The notes beneath the pieces are model-generated. The model saw only the letters and a list, made by a program, of their open reading frames with translations, did no database searches and was not told the DNA's origin. From NCBI GenBank assembly GCA_045110675.1, contig JBGCGJ010000055.1, positions 1 through 50,466 of the forward strand: DNA of 50,466 nt, read 5' to 3'. Source of the stretch: JBALVT01 sp045110675. GTDB lineage: Bacteria; Pseudomonadota; Gammaproteobacteria; Pseudomonadales; Halieaceae. The position numbers were made by a program, and so were the translations under genes. How positions within the stretch are numbered: position 1 is the stretch's first letter; every line of letters begins with the position of its first letter. Below are positions 8,959 to 17,462 of the stretch, one piece after another.

Positions 8959-10707
8959 CTAAACCGTCGCGTAACTTGTTGTAGGCGCAGCTTCTGCCTC
9001 AGATTCAGGCGGCGCTACAAGATCGGATTGGTCTTGTGTCACCCTCATCACCTCTTCCAGCGAAGTCACACCTTCGACCACTTTTCGCAGGCCATCCTCA
9101 TACAGCGTAATCATTCCCTGACGTCGCGCTGCTGCATGGAGCAAGGTCGCATCTGCGCCGCTCATAATGACTCTGTGCATTTCATCATCCAAAGCAAACA
9201 ATTCATGGATTGCCGCTCTGCCCGCATATCCGGTATCCATACAGGCGTCACAACCAGCGGCCTGATAAACGAGGTGATCCTGCTTAGACATAAATGCACT
9301 CAGACCGCTTTGATCGATATCTTCGGGCGAGAGTTGGACCGCTGTTTTACACTGTGTGCACAGTGTTCGAACCAAACGCTGCGCCAACACACCGTTAACT
9401 GCGGAGGTAATGAGGTAGCGCTCTACGCCCATATCTTCAAGACGCGTAACGGCGCTGGCGGCAGTATTGGTGTGCAAGGTTGACAAGACCAAGTGCCCCG
9501 TAAGAGCGGACTGTACGCCAATTTGTGCGGTTTCAGTGTCGCGCATCTCGCCGATCATGATGATATCGGGGTCCTGACGCAAAATGGATCGCAGTGCGGC
9601 GGCGAAGGTCAGGTCAATCTGCGACTGAACTTGAATCTGATTCACGCCCTGAAGCTGGTATTCGACGGGGTCCTCCACCGTAATGATCTTCAGGGAGTCG
9701 GAATCCAGTGATGCTAGTGAAGCATACAAGGTCGTGGTCTTACCGGAACCTGTGGGCCCGGTGACCAAAAGCACACCATGTGGCCTAGCGAGCAACTCCT
9801 GATAGCGCACCAGGGTGTCCTCGCTAAAGCCCATCGATTTCAGGCTCAAGCGAATGCTCTCTCGATCCAGCACCCGCATGACTATGCTCTCACCGTGAAC
9901 CGTGGGGATTGTCGACACTCGCAAGTCGATTTCATGACCCTTTACGCGAGTCATTATTCGACCATCCTGGGGCAATCTTCGCTCGGCTATGTTCATCTGT
10001 GAGAGCAATTTAATTCGAGAGGCTATGGCAGGTGCTAGATTGGCGGCGGGCGCGTCACGATGCTCCTGAAGAACACCATCAACCCGATAGCGTAAATGAA
10101 GCCCATCATCAAAAGGTTCTATGTGAATATCAGAAGCACCTATATCAACAGCGCGATGAATAATCTGGTTCACCAGGCGGATGACGGGTGCCTCGCTGGC
10201 CAAATCTTTGAGGTGTTCAATGAAGTCATCATCGCTCTGACCACCAAACTGGTCCATCTCCAGCTCGTCATCCTCGGTCGTTTCCTGCGCCTGAGCGTAG
10301 AGTTGGGTCGCCCGGCTAACATCGCTCTCCAGACCAAGAACAAGATCAATACGCTTATCGATAGCCATGGCAAGCGCCTTGCTCAGGAATTCATCCTGAG
10401 GGGCTATGGCTACAAATTTTACGCAGGAGTCAGTAACTGCGACCGGTACTACGCCGTTATTGGTGAGGAATTCCTGGGCAACACCATCGATGTGTATCGG
10501 TGAGTCGGGAAATTCGGCGGCCGGTAACAGGGGAAAGTCCAACTGTTGAGATAGCGCAACAGCCACATCCTGCTCGGAAACCAAACCCAGTTTGACCAGC
10601 ACCTGACCGAACATCCCACCCATTTCACTTTGAGCCAACAGGGTCCGCTCAACATCTCTTTCGGAGATTTTACCCTGTTCAATTAATAGCTCGCCTATCT
10701 TCTTCAT
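8959..10707 (-). CDS. gspE: Type II secretion ATPase GspE
   Basis: Cytoplasmic hexameric ATPase that powers pseudopilus assembly. The protein from the ATG at 10707 is 582 aa and begins MKKIGELLIEQGKI, the usual start of the N1E/MshEN domain. A GTG at 10773 in the same frame would add 22 residues unlike the family; neither site has a strong ribosome binding site, and I prefer 10707. Visible motifs: Walker A GPTGSGKTT (about 317-325), an Asp box (ITVEDPVEYQL), Walker B (DPDIIMIGEMRDTETA), a His box (TGHLVLSTLHTN), and a zinc-binding tetracysteine (CTQC ... CDAC) in the C-terminal third. It is the first gene of the gsp operon. Confidence 0.95.
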   Translation of the reverse strand: MKKIGELLIEQGKISERDVERTLLAQSEMGGMFGQVLVKLGLVSEQDVAVALSQQLDFPLLPAAEFPDSPIHIDGVAQEFLTNNGVVPVAVTDSCVKFVAIAPQDEFLSKALAMAIDKRIDLVLGLESDVSRATQLYAQAQETTEDDELEMDQFGGQSDDDFIEHLKDLASEAPVIRLVNQIIHRAVDIGASDIHIEPFDDGLHLRYRVDGVLQEHRDAPAANLAPAIASRIKLLSQMNIAERRLPQDGRIMTRVKGHEIDLRVSTIPTVHGESIVMRVLDRESIRLSLKSMGFSEDTLVRYQELLARPHGVLLVTGPTGSGKTTTLYASLASLDSDSLKIITVEDPVEYQLQGVNQIQVQSQIDLTFAAALRSILRQDPDIIMIGEMRDTETAQIGVQSALTGHLVLSTLHTNTAASAVTRLEDMGVERYLITSAVNGVLAQRLVRTLCTQCKTAVQLSPEDIDQSGLSAFMSKQDHLVYQAAGCDACMDTGYAGRAAIHELFALDDEMHRVIMSGADATLLHAAARRQGMITLYEDGLRKVVEGVTSLEEVMRVTQDQSDLVAPPESEAEAAPTTSYATV

Positions 10708-10815
10708 GGCCAATGCAATACCTGTGCGACGTAGGTCAACTGGGCGCGTTTTTTTCGCGCTCCATAATGCCACCAGTGTAACACAGGGGTATCACACACC
10801 AGCTAGGTTGCCAGG

Positions 10816-10871
10816 GTGAAGAATTGTAAGTTGAGAGGCTCTAGAGGGGATTCTGTGTGAAGAAATGTAAA
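10816..10871. repeat. Pair of 15-bp direct repeats upstream of gspE
   Basis: GTGAAGAATTGTAAG at 10816-10830 and GTGAAGAAATGTAAA at 10857-10871 match at 13 of 15 positions and start 41 bp apart, close to four helical turns. They lie in the only sizeable gap before gspE, so they could be binding sites for a regulator of the secretion operon. Read on the minus strand they are TTACA-n4-TTCAC-like half sites. The second copy abuts the terminator hairpin of the upstream operon. No regulator gene in the window is linked to them by evidence. Confidence 0.45.
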
Positions 10872-10895
10872 CAGCCGAGGACCAACCCTCAGCTG
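10872..10895 (-). terminator. Hairpin terminator after the steroid operon
   Basis: Arms CAGCCGAGG (10872-10880) and CCTCAGCTG (10887-10895) form a 9-bp stem with one G-T pair and a 6-base loop. On the minus strand the hairpin begins 14 bp beyond the stop of the last thiolase gene and is followed by a moderately T-rich run (TTTACATTTCTT). It would separate the steroid operon from the gsp operon. Confidence 0.6.
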
Positions 10896-10908
10896 CTATT
10901 TTTGAAGC

Positions 10909-12111
10909 TTAGGCAACTTCAAATAAACCGGCGGCTCCCATGCCACCGCCAATGCACATGGTGACAACCACGTATTTGCAGCCGCGACGCTTACCCTCAA
11001 TGAGCGAGTGACCCACCATTCGAGCACCGCTCATACCAAAAGGGTGGCCAATAGAAATTGCGCCGCCATTTACATTGAGCTTCTCACTGTCTATACCGAG
11101 TTCGTCACGGCAATAGATAACCTGACAGGCGAATGCCTCGTTAAGTTCCCACAAACCAATATCATCGATGGATAGGCCATGCCGATTCAACAGTTTTGGA
11201 ATGGCGAATACCGGTCCGATTCCCATTTCCTCGGCAGCACAACCAGCCACAGCCAGACCGCGATAAATTCCCAGAGGCTCAAGACCCCGTTGCTCGGCCA
11301 TTTTCCCATCCATAACCACACAGGCTGAAGCACCGTCGGATAGCTGCGAAGCGTTTCCGGCAGTAATAAACTTACCCTGTTTAACAAACGCGCCGTCTTT
11401 GAACACAGGTTCCAGAGATTGTAGATTTTCGAGCTGCGTAGAAGCGCGATTACCCTCATCTTTGGTCAATGTGACTTGTTCGTAGCTTGTCTCTTTGGTC
11501 TCTTTGTTAAACACCGCTTTAACAGAGCTCATCGGTACTATTTCGCCATCGAATGCCCCGGCATCTTGAGCCGCGGCCGTCCGCATTTGACTCTGAAAGG
11601 AATACTCGTCTTGTGCGTCGCGCGAAACGCCGTATTTTTCCGCCACCAGCTCGGCGGTTTCGATCATCTGAATATAAGCTTTTGGCGATGCTTCAAGCAC
11701 CGTTTTCGACACTGATCGATAGCTATTCTTATGTTTGTTCTGAACCAGGGAAATCGATTCGACACCTCCGGCTACAGCAACATCGTATTCATTACACATA
11801 ATCGACTTCGCCGCACTGGCAATAGTCATCAGTCCAGAGGAACACTGGCGATCCATGGTCATCCCAGACGTAGTATCGGGGAGTCCGCCTGCTATGCCAC
11901 ACAATCGACCCAAATTGTAGGCCTGGGTACCCTGCTGCGCCGCTGCTCCCATAAGAACATCGTCGACCATTCCTGGATCGATACCAGCGCGCTCAACCGC
12001 AGCTCGAACGACGTGACCACCCATGGCGGGCGCTTCAGTATCATTAAAGGCTCCTCGAAACGCTTTGCCAATGGGCGTTCTGGCGGTGCTGACTATTACT
12101 GCATCTCTCAT
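10909..12111 (-). CDS. Acetyl-CoA acyltransferase (thiolase), second thiolase of the steroid operon
   Basis: A 400-aa thiolase, expected to split a 3-oxoacyl-CoA with free CoA. Thiolase motifs are intact: the nucleophile Cys in MDRQCSSGLMT (about residue 90), the NEAFA loop (WELNEAFACQVIY), the His in NGGAISIGHPFGMSGAR and the second Cys in VVTMCIGGGMGAAG. It is not the FadA6 copy, which is at 16281-17429. It closes the steroid operon, 24 bp after ipdF, and could act on one of the shorter 3-oxoacyl-CoAs made at the end of ring C/D breakdown. The exact substrate cannot be read from sequence. Confidence 0.85.
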   Translation of the reverse strand: MRDAVIVSTARTPIGKAFRGAFNDTEAPAMGGHVVRAAVERAGIDPGMVDDVLMGAAAQQGTQAYNLGRLCGIAGGLPDTTSGMTMDRQCSSGLMTIASAAKSIMCNEYDVAVAGGVESISLVQNKHKNSYRSVSKTVLEASPKAYIQMIETAELVAEKYGVSRDAQDEYSFQSQMRTAAAQDAGAFDGEIVPMSSVKAVFNKETKETSYEQVTLTKDEGNRASTQLENLQSLEPVFKDGAFVKQGKFITAGNASQLSDGASACVVMDGKMAEQRGLEPLGIYRGLAVAGCAAEEMGIGPVFAIPKLLNRHGLSIDDIGLWELNEAFACQVIYCRDELGIDSEKLNVNGGAISIGHPFGMSGARMVGHSLIEGKRRGCKYVVVTMCIGGGMGAAGLFEVA

Positions 12112-12135
12112 TTCATAAATCCTTTGTGTGTTTAA

Positions 12136-12927
12136 TCAAGCCCGCTGGCTCGAGCAGGAAACAATTTCGCCGGTCATATAACCGGAATAATCGGAGGCCA
12201 GGAACATCATCACATTCGCGACTTCCCAAACTTCAGCGGCGCGTCCAAAAGCCTCTTTGGAGGCCAGCTCTTCGAGTAATTCCATCGGTGTGGTTTTTTT
12301 CAGAAACTCATGAAATGCAATGGAGGGGGAAACTGCGTTAATACGAACACCGTGATCCGCAGCTTCCAAAGCAGAACAACGCGTTAAGGCCATAACGCCC
12401 GCCTTGGCCGCAGCGTAGTGACACTGTTCTTTCTGCGCGCGCCAACCCAGTACAGAGGCGTTGTTAACAATGACGCCGGCGCCACGCGGCTGCATCTTTT
12501 TGAGCATCGCTCGAGTCATACGCATTGTTCCGGTGAGCGTGACGTCCAGCACTCGCGACCATTCATCGTCTTCCATTTCCACTAGCAACTTGGTGCCACC
12601 GAGGCCGGCGTTATTGATCAGTACATCAACTCCGCCCATCGAAGATTCCGCTTCCTCAATTAGAGCAACTACATCCTCTTCAACGGTGACATTTGCAAGG
12701 CGGCCGTAGACAGCGTCCAAGCCAGTTTCGGATTTGAGTGTCGCCACCGCTTTCTCCAATCGACCCTCATGCACGTCGCTGATCATAACGGCTCGCGCAC
12801 CTTCTTCGGCCGCTCGAGTTGCGGCGGCGAAACCGATGCCCGCTCCGGCCGCAGCCGTAATCAGGACAGATCTACCCTCAAGCAGATTGCGGCCTTTAAC
12901 GTAGGGGGGTGGCTCTTTCAGGGCCAT
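12136..12927 (-). CDS. ipdF: Short-chain dehydrogenase IpdF (5-hydroxy-HIC-CoA dehydrogenase type)
   Basis: A 263-aa SDR. Known of the family: IpdF acts on the 5-hydroxy group of the methyl-hydrindanone carboxyl-CoA (5-OH-HIC-CoA) in steroid ring C/D catabolism. Visible: the NAD(P) glycine motif in an unusual form (TAAAGAGIG), NNAG (LINNAGLGG), the catalytic Ser in VNNASVLGWRAQ, and YAAAKAG. The phrases LGWRAQ, HYAAAKAGVMALTRCSA and INAVSPSIA recall the mycobacterial IpdF (Rv3559c). The longest frame starts at 12954, but a GGGAGA about 8 bases upstream fixes the ATG at 12927 (MALKEPPPYV) as the better start. It lies between fadE30 and the last thiolase. Confidence 0.85.
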   Translation of the reverse strand: MALKEPPPYVKGRNLLEGRSVLITAAAGAGIGFAAATRAAEEGARAVMISDVHEGRLEKAVATLKSETGLDAVYGRLANVTVEEDVVALIEEAESSMGGVDVLINNAGLGGTKLLVEMEDDEWSRVLDVTLTGTMRMTRAMLKKMQPRGAGVIVNNASVLGWRAQKEQCHYAAAKAGVMALTRCSALEAADHGVRINAVSPSIAFHEFLKKTTPMELLEELASKEAFGRAAEVWEVANVMMFLASDYSGYMTGEIVSCSSQRA

Positions 12928-12986
12928 GATTGCTTCTCCCGTAATGTGTAACAAGTCATAGAGTGATAGGTAGCGCAGCTAGTCGA

Positions 12987-14177
12987 TCAACCACGTGGTT
13001 CACGGGGCATACCGAGCGCCCGCTCGGCGATAATGTTGCGCTGAATTTGATTGGTTCCGCCATAAATCGTGTCGGAACGGGTGAACAGATACATCGACTG
13101 CAATCGACTCAGTTGATAAGGGCCATCTTCCAGTATCTCACTCTCCGCGCCCAACACATCCATAGCGAGCTTACCCAGATTGCGGTGCCATGTAGCCCAG
13201 TACAACTTATAAATCATGGCCTCTTTCTGAAGGGTGCCGTCCTCACCGCCTCCGGACAGCATCCGCATGCTGTTAAAGCGCATAATCCGCAGCCCAACAT
13301 GAGCGTCAGCAATGCGTTGACGAATCGCAGGGTCCTGTGCCGATCCATTGGCCTTGGCAGCGCGCAAAATTTCATTGAATTCGTTTTGAAACAGCATTTG
13401 CTGGCCGAGAGTCGAAACGCCGCGCTCAAAACCCAACAAACCCATGGCCACTTTCCAACCTTGTCCCGGCTCACCGACGATATCGTTCGCGCCGCAGACC
13501 GCTTCATCAAAAAAGACTTCGTTGAATTCACTGGTTCCTGTTAACTGCTGAATGGGCCGAATCTCTACACCAGTCTGATCCATTTCAATGAGGAAAAACC
13601 CCAGACCCTTCTGGCCGACTGACTCAGGATCTGTCCGCGCAATCACAAAACAAAATTCTGATTCGTGGGCGAGCGATGTCCAGACTTTCTGGCCGGTTAT
13701 TTTCCACTGGCCTGTCTGTTCATCAAACCGCGCCTTGGTTTTCACATTTGCCAGATCCGAACCCGCGCTAGGCTCAGAATAGCCCTGGCACCAAAGTTGA
13801 GTTCCGCTGACAATACCGGGTAGAAATCGCTGTTTTTGTTCCTCACTACCAAACGCAATCAATGTGGGGCCAGTGAGGCCCTCACCAATGTGACCCATTC
13901 GCCCAGGTCCGCCGGCACGCGCGTACTCTTCGTTAAAGATAACCTGCTGCTCAACAGTGGCGCCTCTACCCCCATGCTCAACAGGCCAGCCGATGCAAGT
14001 CCAGCCACCCTCGGCAAGTTTTCGCTCCCAGGCTTTTCGTTCCTCGACGAACATGTGCTCGTCACCGGGGCCACCCCGGCCGCGAGTCTCTTCGAACTCT
14101 CCGCACAGGTTTTCTTGTAACCAACTGGAGACTTCATCGCGAAATTTCTCGTCTTCTGCACTAAAGCTAAGCTTCAC
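12987..14177 (-). CDS. fadE30: Acyl-CoA dehydrogenase FadE30-like (alpha-type subunit)
   Basis: A 396-aa flavin acyl-CoA dehydrogenase. The mycobacterial FadE30 (Rv3560c) dehydrogenates the propionyl side chain of HIP-CoA, and the phrases GGPGDEH, LWCQGYSEPSAGSDLA, GQKVWTSLAH, TGTSEFNEVFFDEA and ERGVSTLGQQ match that family as I recall it. The usual base motif IYEGT reads IYGGTNQIQRNIIAERALG here, so the classical Glu is absent; the Glu in FERGVST is the likely substitute, as in other family members. The start overlaps the stop of the upstream dehydrogenase gene (14174) by 4 bp, suggesting an alpha2beta2 complex of the two products. Confidence 0.85.
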   Translation of the reverse strand: MKLSFSAEDEKFRDEVSSWLQENLCGEFEETRGRGGPGDEHMFVEERKAWERKLAEGGWTCIGWPVEHGGRGATVEQQVIFNEEYARAGGPGRMGHIGEGLTGPTLIAFGSEEQKQRFLPGIVSGTQLWCQGYSEPSAGSDLANVKTKARFDEQTGQWKITGQKVWTSLAHESEFCFVIARTDPESVGQKGLGFFLIEMDQTGVEIRPIQQLTGTSEFNEVFFDEAVCGANDIVGEPGQGWKVAMGLLGFERGVSTLGQQMLFQNEFNEILRAAKANGSAQDPAIRQRIADAHVGLRIMRFNSMRMLSGGGEDGTLQKEAMIYKLYWATWHRNLGKLAMDVLGAESEILEDGPYQLSRLQSMYLFTRSDTIYGGTNQIQRNIIAERALGMPREPRG

Positions 14178-15358
14178 AGGACCGCCTCCGTGCTATTGAA
14201 AACACCATCAAGTAGCTGGCTTGCCAGTCTCTCTCGGTGATAAGCGCCGTTACCCAAAAATGTTTCCGTTGATTTAGCCCGTTTAAAATACAACTGCACA
14301 TCATACTCTTCGGTAAAACCAACACCGCCATGCAGCTGGATGCCTGTTCCAGCATTATGAAAGTAGGCGTCGCTGCACCAGGCCTTGGCGATGCTCGCGG
14401 CTTCTGAAAGCTCGGCGCCAAGAGGACCATCAACAAGTGCTTCATCGGCGACACAGGCCGCATAGTAGATTGCAGACCTTCCCGCCTCGACTTTTACCAT
14501 CATATCGGCGGCCTTGTGCTTTACCGCTTGATAGGACGCGATTGTCCGACCAAACTGCACGCGCTCCTGGGTATAGCTGACCGTGCTATCGAGCACTCGC
14601 TGAGAACCACCGACCTGATCCGCTGCTATAGCAACAGTGGCGAGGTTTATAATTTTTTCAAGCGCAGGCCAGGCCTCCCCATAAGCTCCGAGCAGTGAGG
14701 ATGCGTCAACAGAAACCTTGTCAAAACTCAGCTGCGCCTGCTTACGCGTTTGGTCCATGGTGGGAAGCCACTCACGGGTAACGCCCGGAGTATCGGCAGA
14801 CAAAACAAACAGACAAATTCCTTCATCTGAGGTACTGCCTTCAATCCTTGCCGCAACAATCAGCAGTTCAGCGGTATGGCCATCTGGCACAAAGCGATAT
14901 TTTCCATCGAGCGAAAAACCAGAGTCGCTTCGAGAACAGGTCGCCTCAACTGCATCCGCATTCCATTTCCCAGACTCACCGGTGTAGGCAAGGGTCGCCG
15001 TCGCACCAGATACAATAGCGGGAAGATACCTGGCCTTTTGCTCCTCGTTCCCGGCCACTAGCAGTGAGTTCACTCCAAGACAAACGGTGGAATAAAAAGG
15101 AGAACAAAACAGGTGGCTACCCATTTGCTCGAGCATCGCGACCAGTTCGACATACCCCAGCCCCATGCCCCCATACTCCTCGGGGATGTGGATAGCCTGC
15201 CAGAACATCTCTTCGCACACACGGTTCCACAATTGCGCGCTGTATCCGGCCTCTGTCGCCATTGCCGCACGAACAGATTCGCTAGTTGATACCTCAGCGA
15301 GAAACCCGGCCGCAGTATCGCGAATCATTTCCTGTTCTTCGGTAAATTTAAAATCCAT
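14174..15358 (-). CDS. Acyl-CoA dehydrogenase, beta-type partner of FadE30
   Basis: A 394-aa acyl-CoA dehydrogenase-fold protein with N-terminal helical (about 1-115), middle beta (about 120-225) and C-terminal helical domains (about 240-390). The FAD-binding phrases are partial: RVQFGRTIASYQAVKHKAADM and GIQLHGGVGFTEEYDVQLYFKRA are present. The C-terminus lacks the IYEGT/QRNIIAE segment that holds the catalytic base and FAD in ordinary homotetramers. Such shortened subunits in steroid clusters form heterotetramers with an alpha subunit. The ATGA overlap with fadE30 makes that the likely partner. Substrate specificity is inferred only from position. Confidence 0.75.
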   Translation of the reverse strand: MDFKFTEEQEMIRDTAAGFLAEVSTSESVRAAMATEAGYSAQLWNRVCEEMFWQAIHIPEEYGGMGLGYVELVAMLEQMGSHLFCSPFYSTVCLGVNSLLVAGNEEQKARYLPAIVSGATATLAYTGESGKWNADAVEATCSRSDSGFSLDGKYRFVPDGHTAELLIVAARIEGSTSDEGICLFVLSADTPGVTREWLPTMDQTRKQAQLSFDKVSVDASSLLGAYGEAWPALEKIINLATVAIAADQVGGSQRVLDSTVSYTQERVQFGRTIASYQAVKHKAADMMVKVEAGRSAIYYAACVADEALVDGPLGAELSEAASIAKAWCSDAYFHNAGTGIQLHGGVGFTEEYDVQLYFKRAKSTETFLGNGAYHRERLASQLLDGVFNSTEAVL

Positions 15359-15381
15359 ATTCTAGCCAAGTCCTCGAGCGA

Positions 15382-16269
15382 TTAGCTTCCGTATACTTTT
15401 TGCGCCGGGATTTCCTTGGCCAGGATCTCAGTGATTGCGTCTTTAACTTCCGCGGGTTCCCAACGGGCGCCCTTGTCAACACCTTCGGTGGTGCGCCATC
15501 CATCTGCAATTGAGATTTTTCCACCCTCAGCTTCAAACACTCGACCGGTGATCTCGCTGGACTGATTGGAAACCAACCATGCCACTAAAGAAGATACGTT
15601 CTCTGGGGCCCAGTAATCGAAACTCCCATCTTCCGGCTTGGCCATGCGCTCGGCCATTTCAGCAACTGCCGTCGTCATTCCGGTCCGCGCAGCGGGCGTG
15701 ATCGCATTGGCGGTAATGCCGTAACGCCCCAACTCAGCAGCCTGGTTCAATGTCAATGCCGCGATACCTGCTTTTGCAGCTGCATAATTCGATTGTCCGA
15801 CGGAACCCTGCAACCCTGCACCTGAGCTGGTGTTGATAATACGGGCATCAACTGCTGCACCTTCCTTTGATCGACCACGCCAGTAGTGAACTGCGTGTGA
15901 GCTGATACAAAAATGGCCCTTCAAATGGACAGCCATAATCGCGTCCCAATCTGATTCCGTCATGGAAGCAAACATTCTGTCGCGATTGATACCAGCATTG
16001 TTGATCACTGCATGCAAATCTGAAAACTCGTCAATAGCCTGCTTGACCGCATTAAGACTGTCATCGTAGTTGGTGATATCGGAAGTATTGATCTGCGCCT
16101 TCCCACCCCCAGCGGTAATCTCTTCAACAACTGCAGCAGCTGCATCACGATTAATATCGTTGACAATTACGCTGGCACCTTCAGCCGCCAACACTCTCGC
16201 ATGTGCTGCGCCTAAACCACCGCCAGCGCCCGTCACAATCACTACTCGTCCATCACAAATTCCAGTCAT
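15382..16269 (-). CDS. Short-chain dehydrogenase/reductase, HSD17B4-like (Rv3548c type)
   Basis: A 295-aa SDR, NAD(P)-dependent 3-hydroxyacyl-CoA dehydrogenase by likely role. Visible motifs: TGAGGGLG (residues about 13-20), D for the adenine pocket (SDITNYD), NNAGI (about 90), catalytic Ser in INTSSGAG, and Y-x3-K in SNYAAAKAG. The form TGAGGGLGxxHA and the long C-terminal extension rich in Trp/Glu (SIADGWRTTEGVDKGARWEP) resemble the peroxisomal multifunctional enzyme type 2 family, as does the SDR Rv3548c of the mycobacterial KstR2 regulon. It sits 11 bp after fadA6 and 23 bp before the next dehydrogenase. The exact hydroxyacyl-CoA is unknown. Confidence 0.8.
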   Translation of the reverse strand: MTGICDGRVVIVTGAGGGLGAAHARVLAAEGASVIVNDINRDAAAAVVEEITAGGGKAQINTSDITNYDDSLNAVKQAIDEFSDLHAVINNAGINRDRMFASMTESDWDAIMAVHLKGHFCISSHAVHYWRGRSKEGAAVDARIINTSSGAGLQGSVGQSNYAAAKAGIAALTLNQAAELGRYGITANAITPAARTGMTTAVAEMAERMAKPEDGSFDYWAPENVSSLVAWLVSNQSSEITGRVFEAEGGKISIADGWRTTEGVDKGARWEPAEVKDAITEILAKEIPAQKVYGS

Positions 16270-16280
16270 TCGTGCATCCT

Positions 16281-17429
16281 CTACAACCTTTCAATTATCG
16301 TCACGTTCGCCTGACCACCGCCTTCACACATGGTTTGCAGACCGTATTTTCCGCCGCTGCGTTCGAGCTCATGCAGCAACGTTGTCATTAGCTTTGTTCC
16401 AGTGGCACCCAATGGGTGACCCAGTGAAATAGCACCACCATTTACATTGGTCTTTTCAATGGGGAAACCCGTCTCCTTCAGCCAGGCCATGGGAACTGAA
16501 GCGAAAGCTTCGTTGATCTCTACCAAATCGATATCTTCCAGTTTCATTCCGGATTTCTTCAGCGCATATGCTGTCGCGGGTATCGGCGCGGTTAACATCC
16601 ATATGGGGTCGTCCGCACGAACACTCATGTGAGCAATACGCGCCCTCGGTGTCAGGTCATATCGTTTCAAAGCGTCTTCGGAAACAATCAGCATTGCCGA
16701 AGAGGCATCGCAAGTTTGGCTGGAAACTGCTGCTGTTATGGTGCCCCCTTCCTGCAAAGGCGAAAGCTCCGCCATTTTTTCCAGAGAGGTGTTGCGCGGC
16801 GTCTCATCCATGTCGACGCCGTTGAGAGGCGCGATCTCCTTGGAAAACCGACCTTCTTCAATCGCCTTAAGAGCCCGCGTATGAGACTCAAGGGAAAATG
16901 CTTCCATCTCTTCCCGGGATATTTTCCATTTGTCGGCAATCATCTGCGCCGAATTGAATTGAGAAACCGGCGCATCTCCATAGCGTGCCACCCATCCCTG
17001 ACTGCCAGAGAAGGGATCGCTAAAGCCCATGGGCACCGCAGCCAACATGGCGGAAGAGATCGGAATTTGCGTCATGGTTTGAACGCCACCGGCGATCACA
17101 ACATCGTTAACGCCGGCCATAATGGCCTGCGCCGCAAAATGCACTGCCTGCTGTGAGGAACCACACTGGCGATCAATCGTCGTACCCGGGACCTCCTCAG
17201 AAAGACCCGCAGCCAGCCAGGCGGAGCGCGCAATATCTCCCGCCAATGGGCCAATGGTATCCACGCATCCGAACATCACATCGTCATACTCGCTGTCGGG
17301 AATACCGTTTCGTTCCACCAGGGTTTTCAGTACATGGGCGCCAAGATCAGCGCCGTGGACATCTGCAAGTCCACCCTTGCGTCGCCCTGTGGGTGAGCGC
17401 ACTGCGTCCACTATATATGCATCTGCCAT
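16281..17429 (-). CDS. fadA6: Thiolase FadA6 (steroid ring C/D catabolism)
   Basis: A 382-aa thiolase. In mycobacteria FadA6 (Rv3556c) cleaves the ring-opened 3-oxoacyl-CoA made by IpdAB. Matches by recall are very close: CVDTIGPLAGDIARSAWLAAGLSEEVPGTTIDRQCGSS-type N-terminal region with the nucleophile Cys in DRQCGSSQQA, IPISSAM, WKISREEMEAFSLESH, INEAFA, the His in NGGAISLGHPLGATG and Cys in LQTMCEGGGQANVTIIERL. It is 33 bp after the upstream FadE gene and 11 bp before the SDR. This gene is one of the strongest pointers to the identity of the whole operon. Confidence 0.88.
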   Translation of the reverse strand: MADAYIVDAVRSPTGRRKGGLADVHGADLGAHVLKTLVERNGIPDSEYDDVMFGCVDTIGPLAGDIARSAWLAAGLSEEVPGTTIDRQCGSSQQAVHFAAQAIMAGVNDVVIAGGVQTMTQIPISSAMLAAVPMGFSDPFSGSQGWVARYGDAPVSQFNSAQMIADKWKISREEMEAFSLESHTRALKAIEEGRFSKEIAPLNGVDMDETPRNTSLEKMAELSPLQEGGTITAAVSSQTCDASSAMLIVSEDALKRYDLTPRARIAHMSVRADDPIWMLTAPIPATAYALKKSGMKLEDIDLVEINEAFASVPMAWLKETGFPIEKTNVNGGAISLGHPLGATGTKLMTTLLHELERSGGKYGLQTMCEGGGQANVTIIERL

Positions 17430-17462
17430 GCTTTCTTTTCTCCGTATTCGTCGTCGTGGTAT

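Noticed and set aside
8947..9483. 178-codon plus-strand ORF opposite gspE
   Set aside because: Cys/His-rich shadow of the gspE frame, without start signal or domain.
10774..10815. gspE promoter boxes
   Set aside because: Several TTACA-like and GATACC-like hexamers exist, but none pairs with correct spacing.
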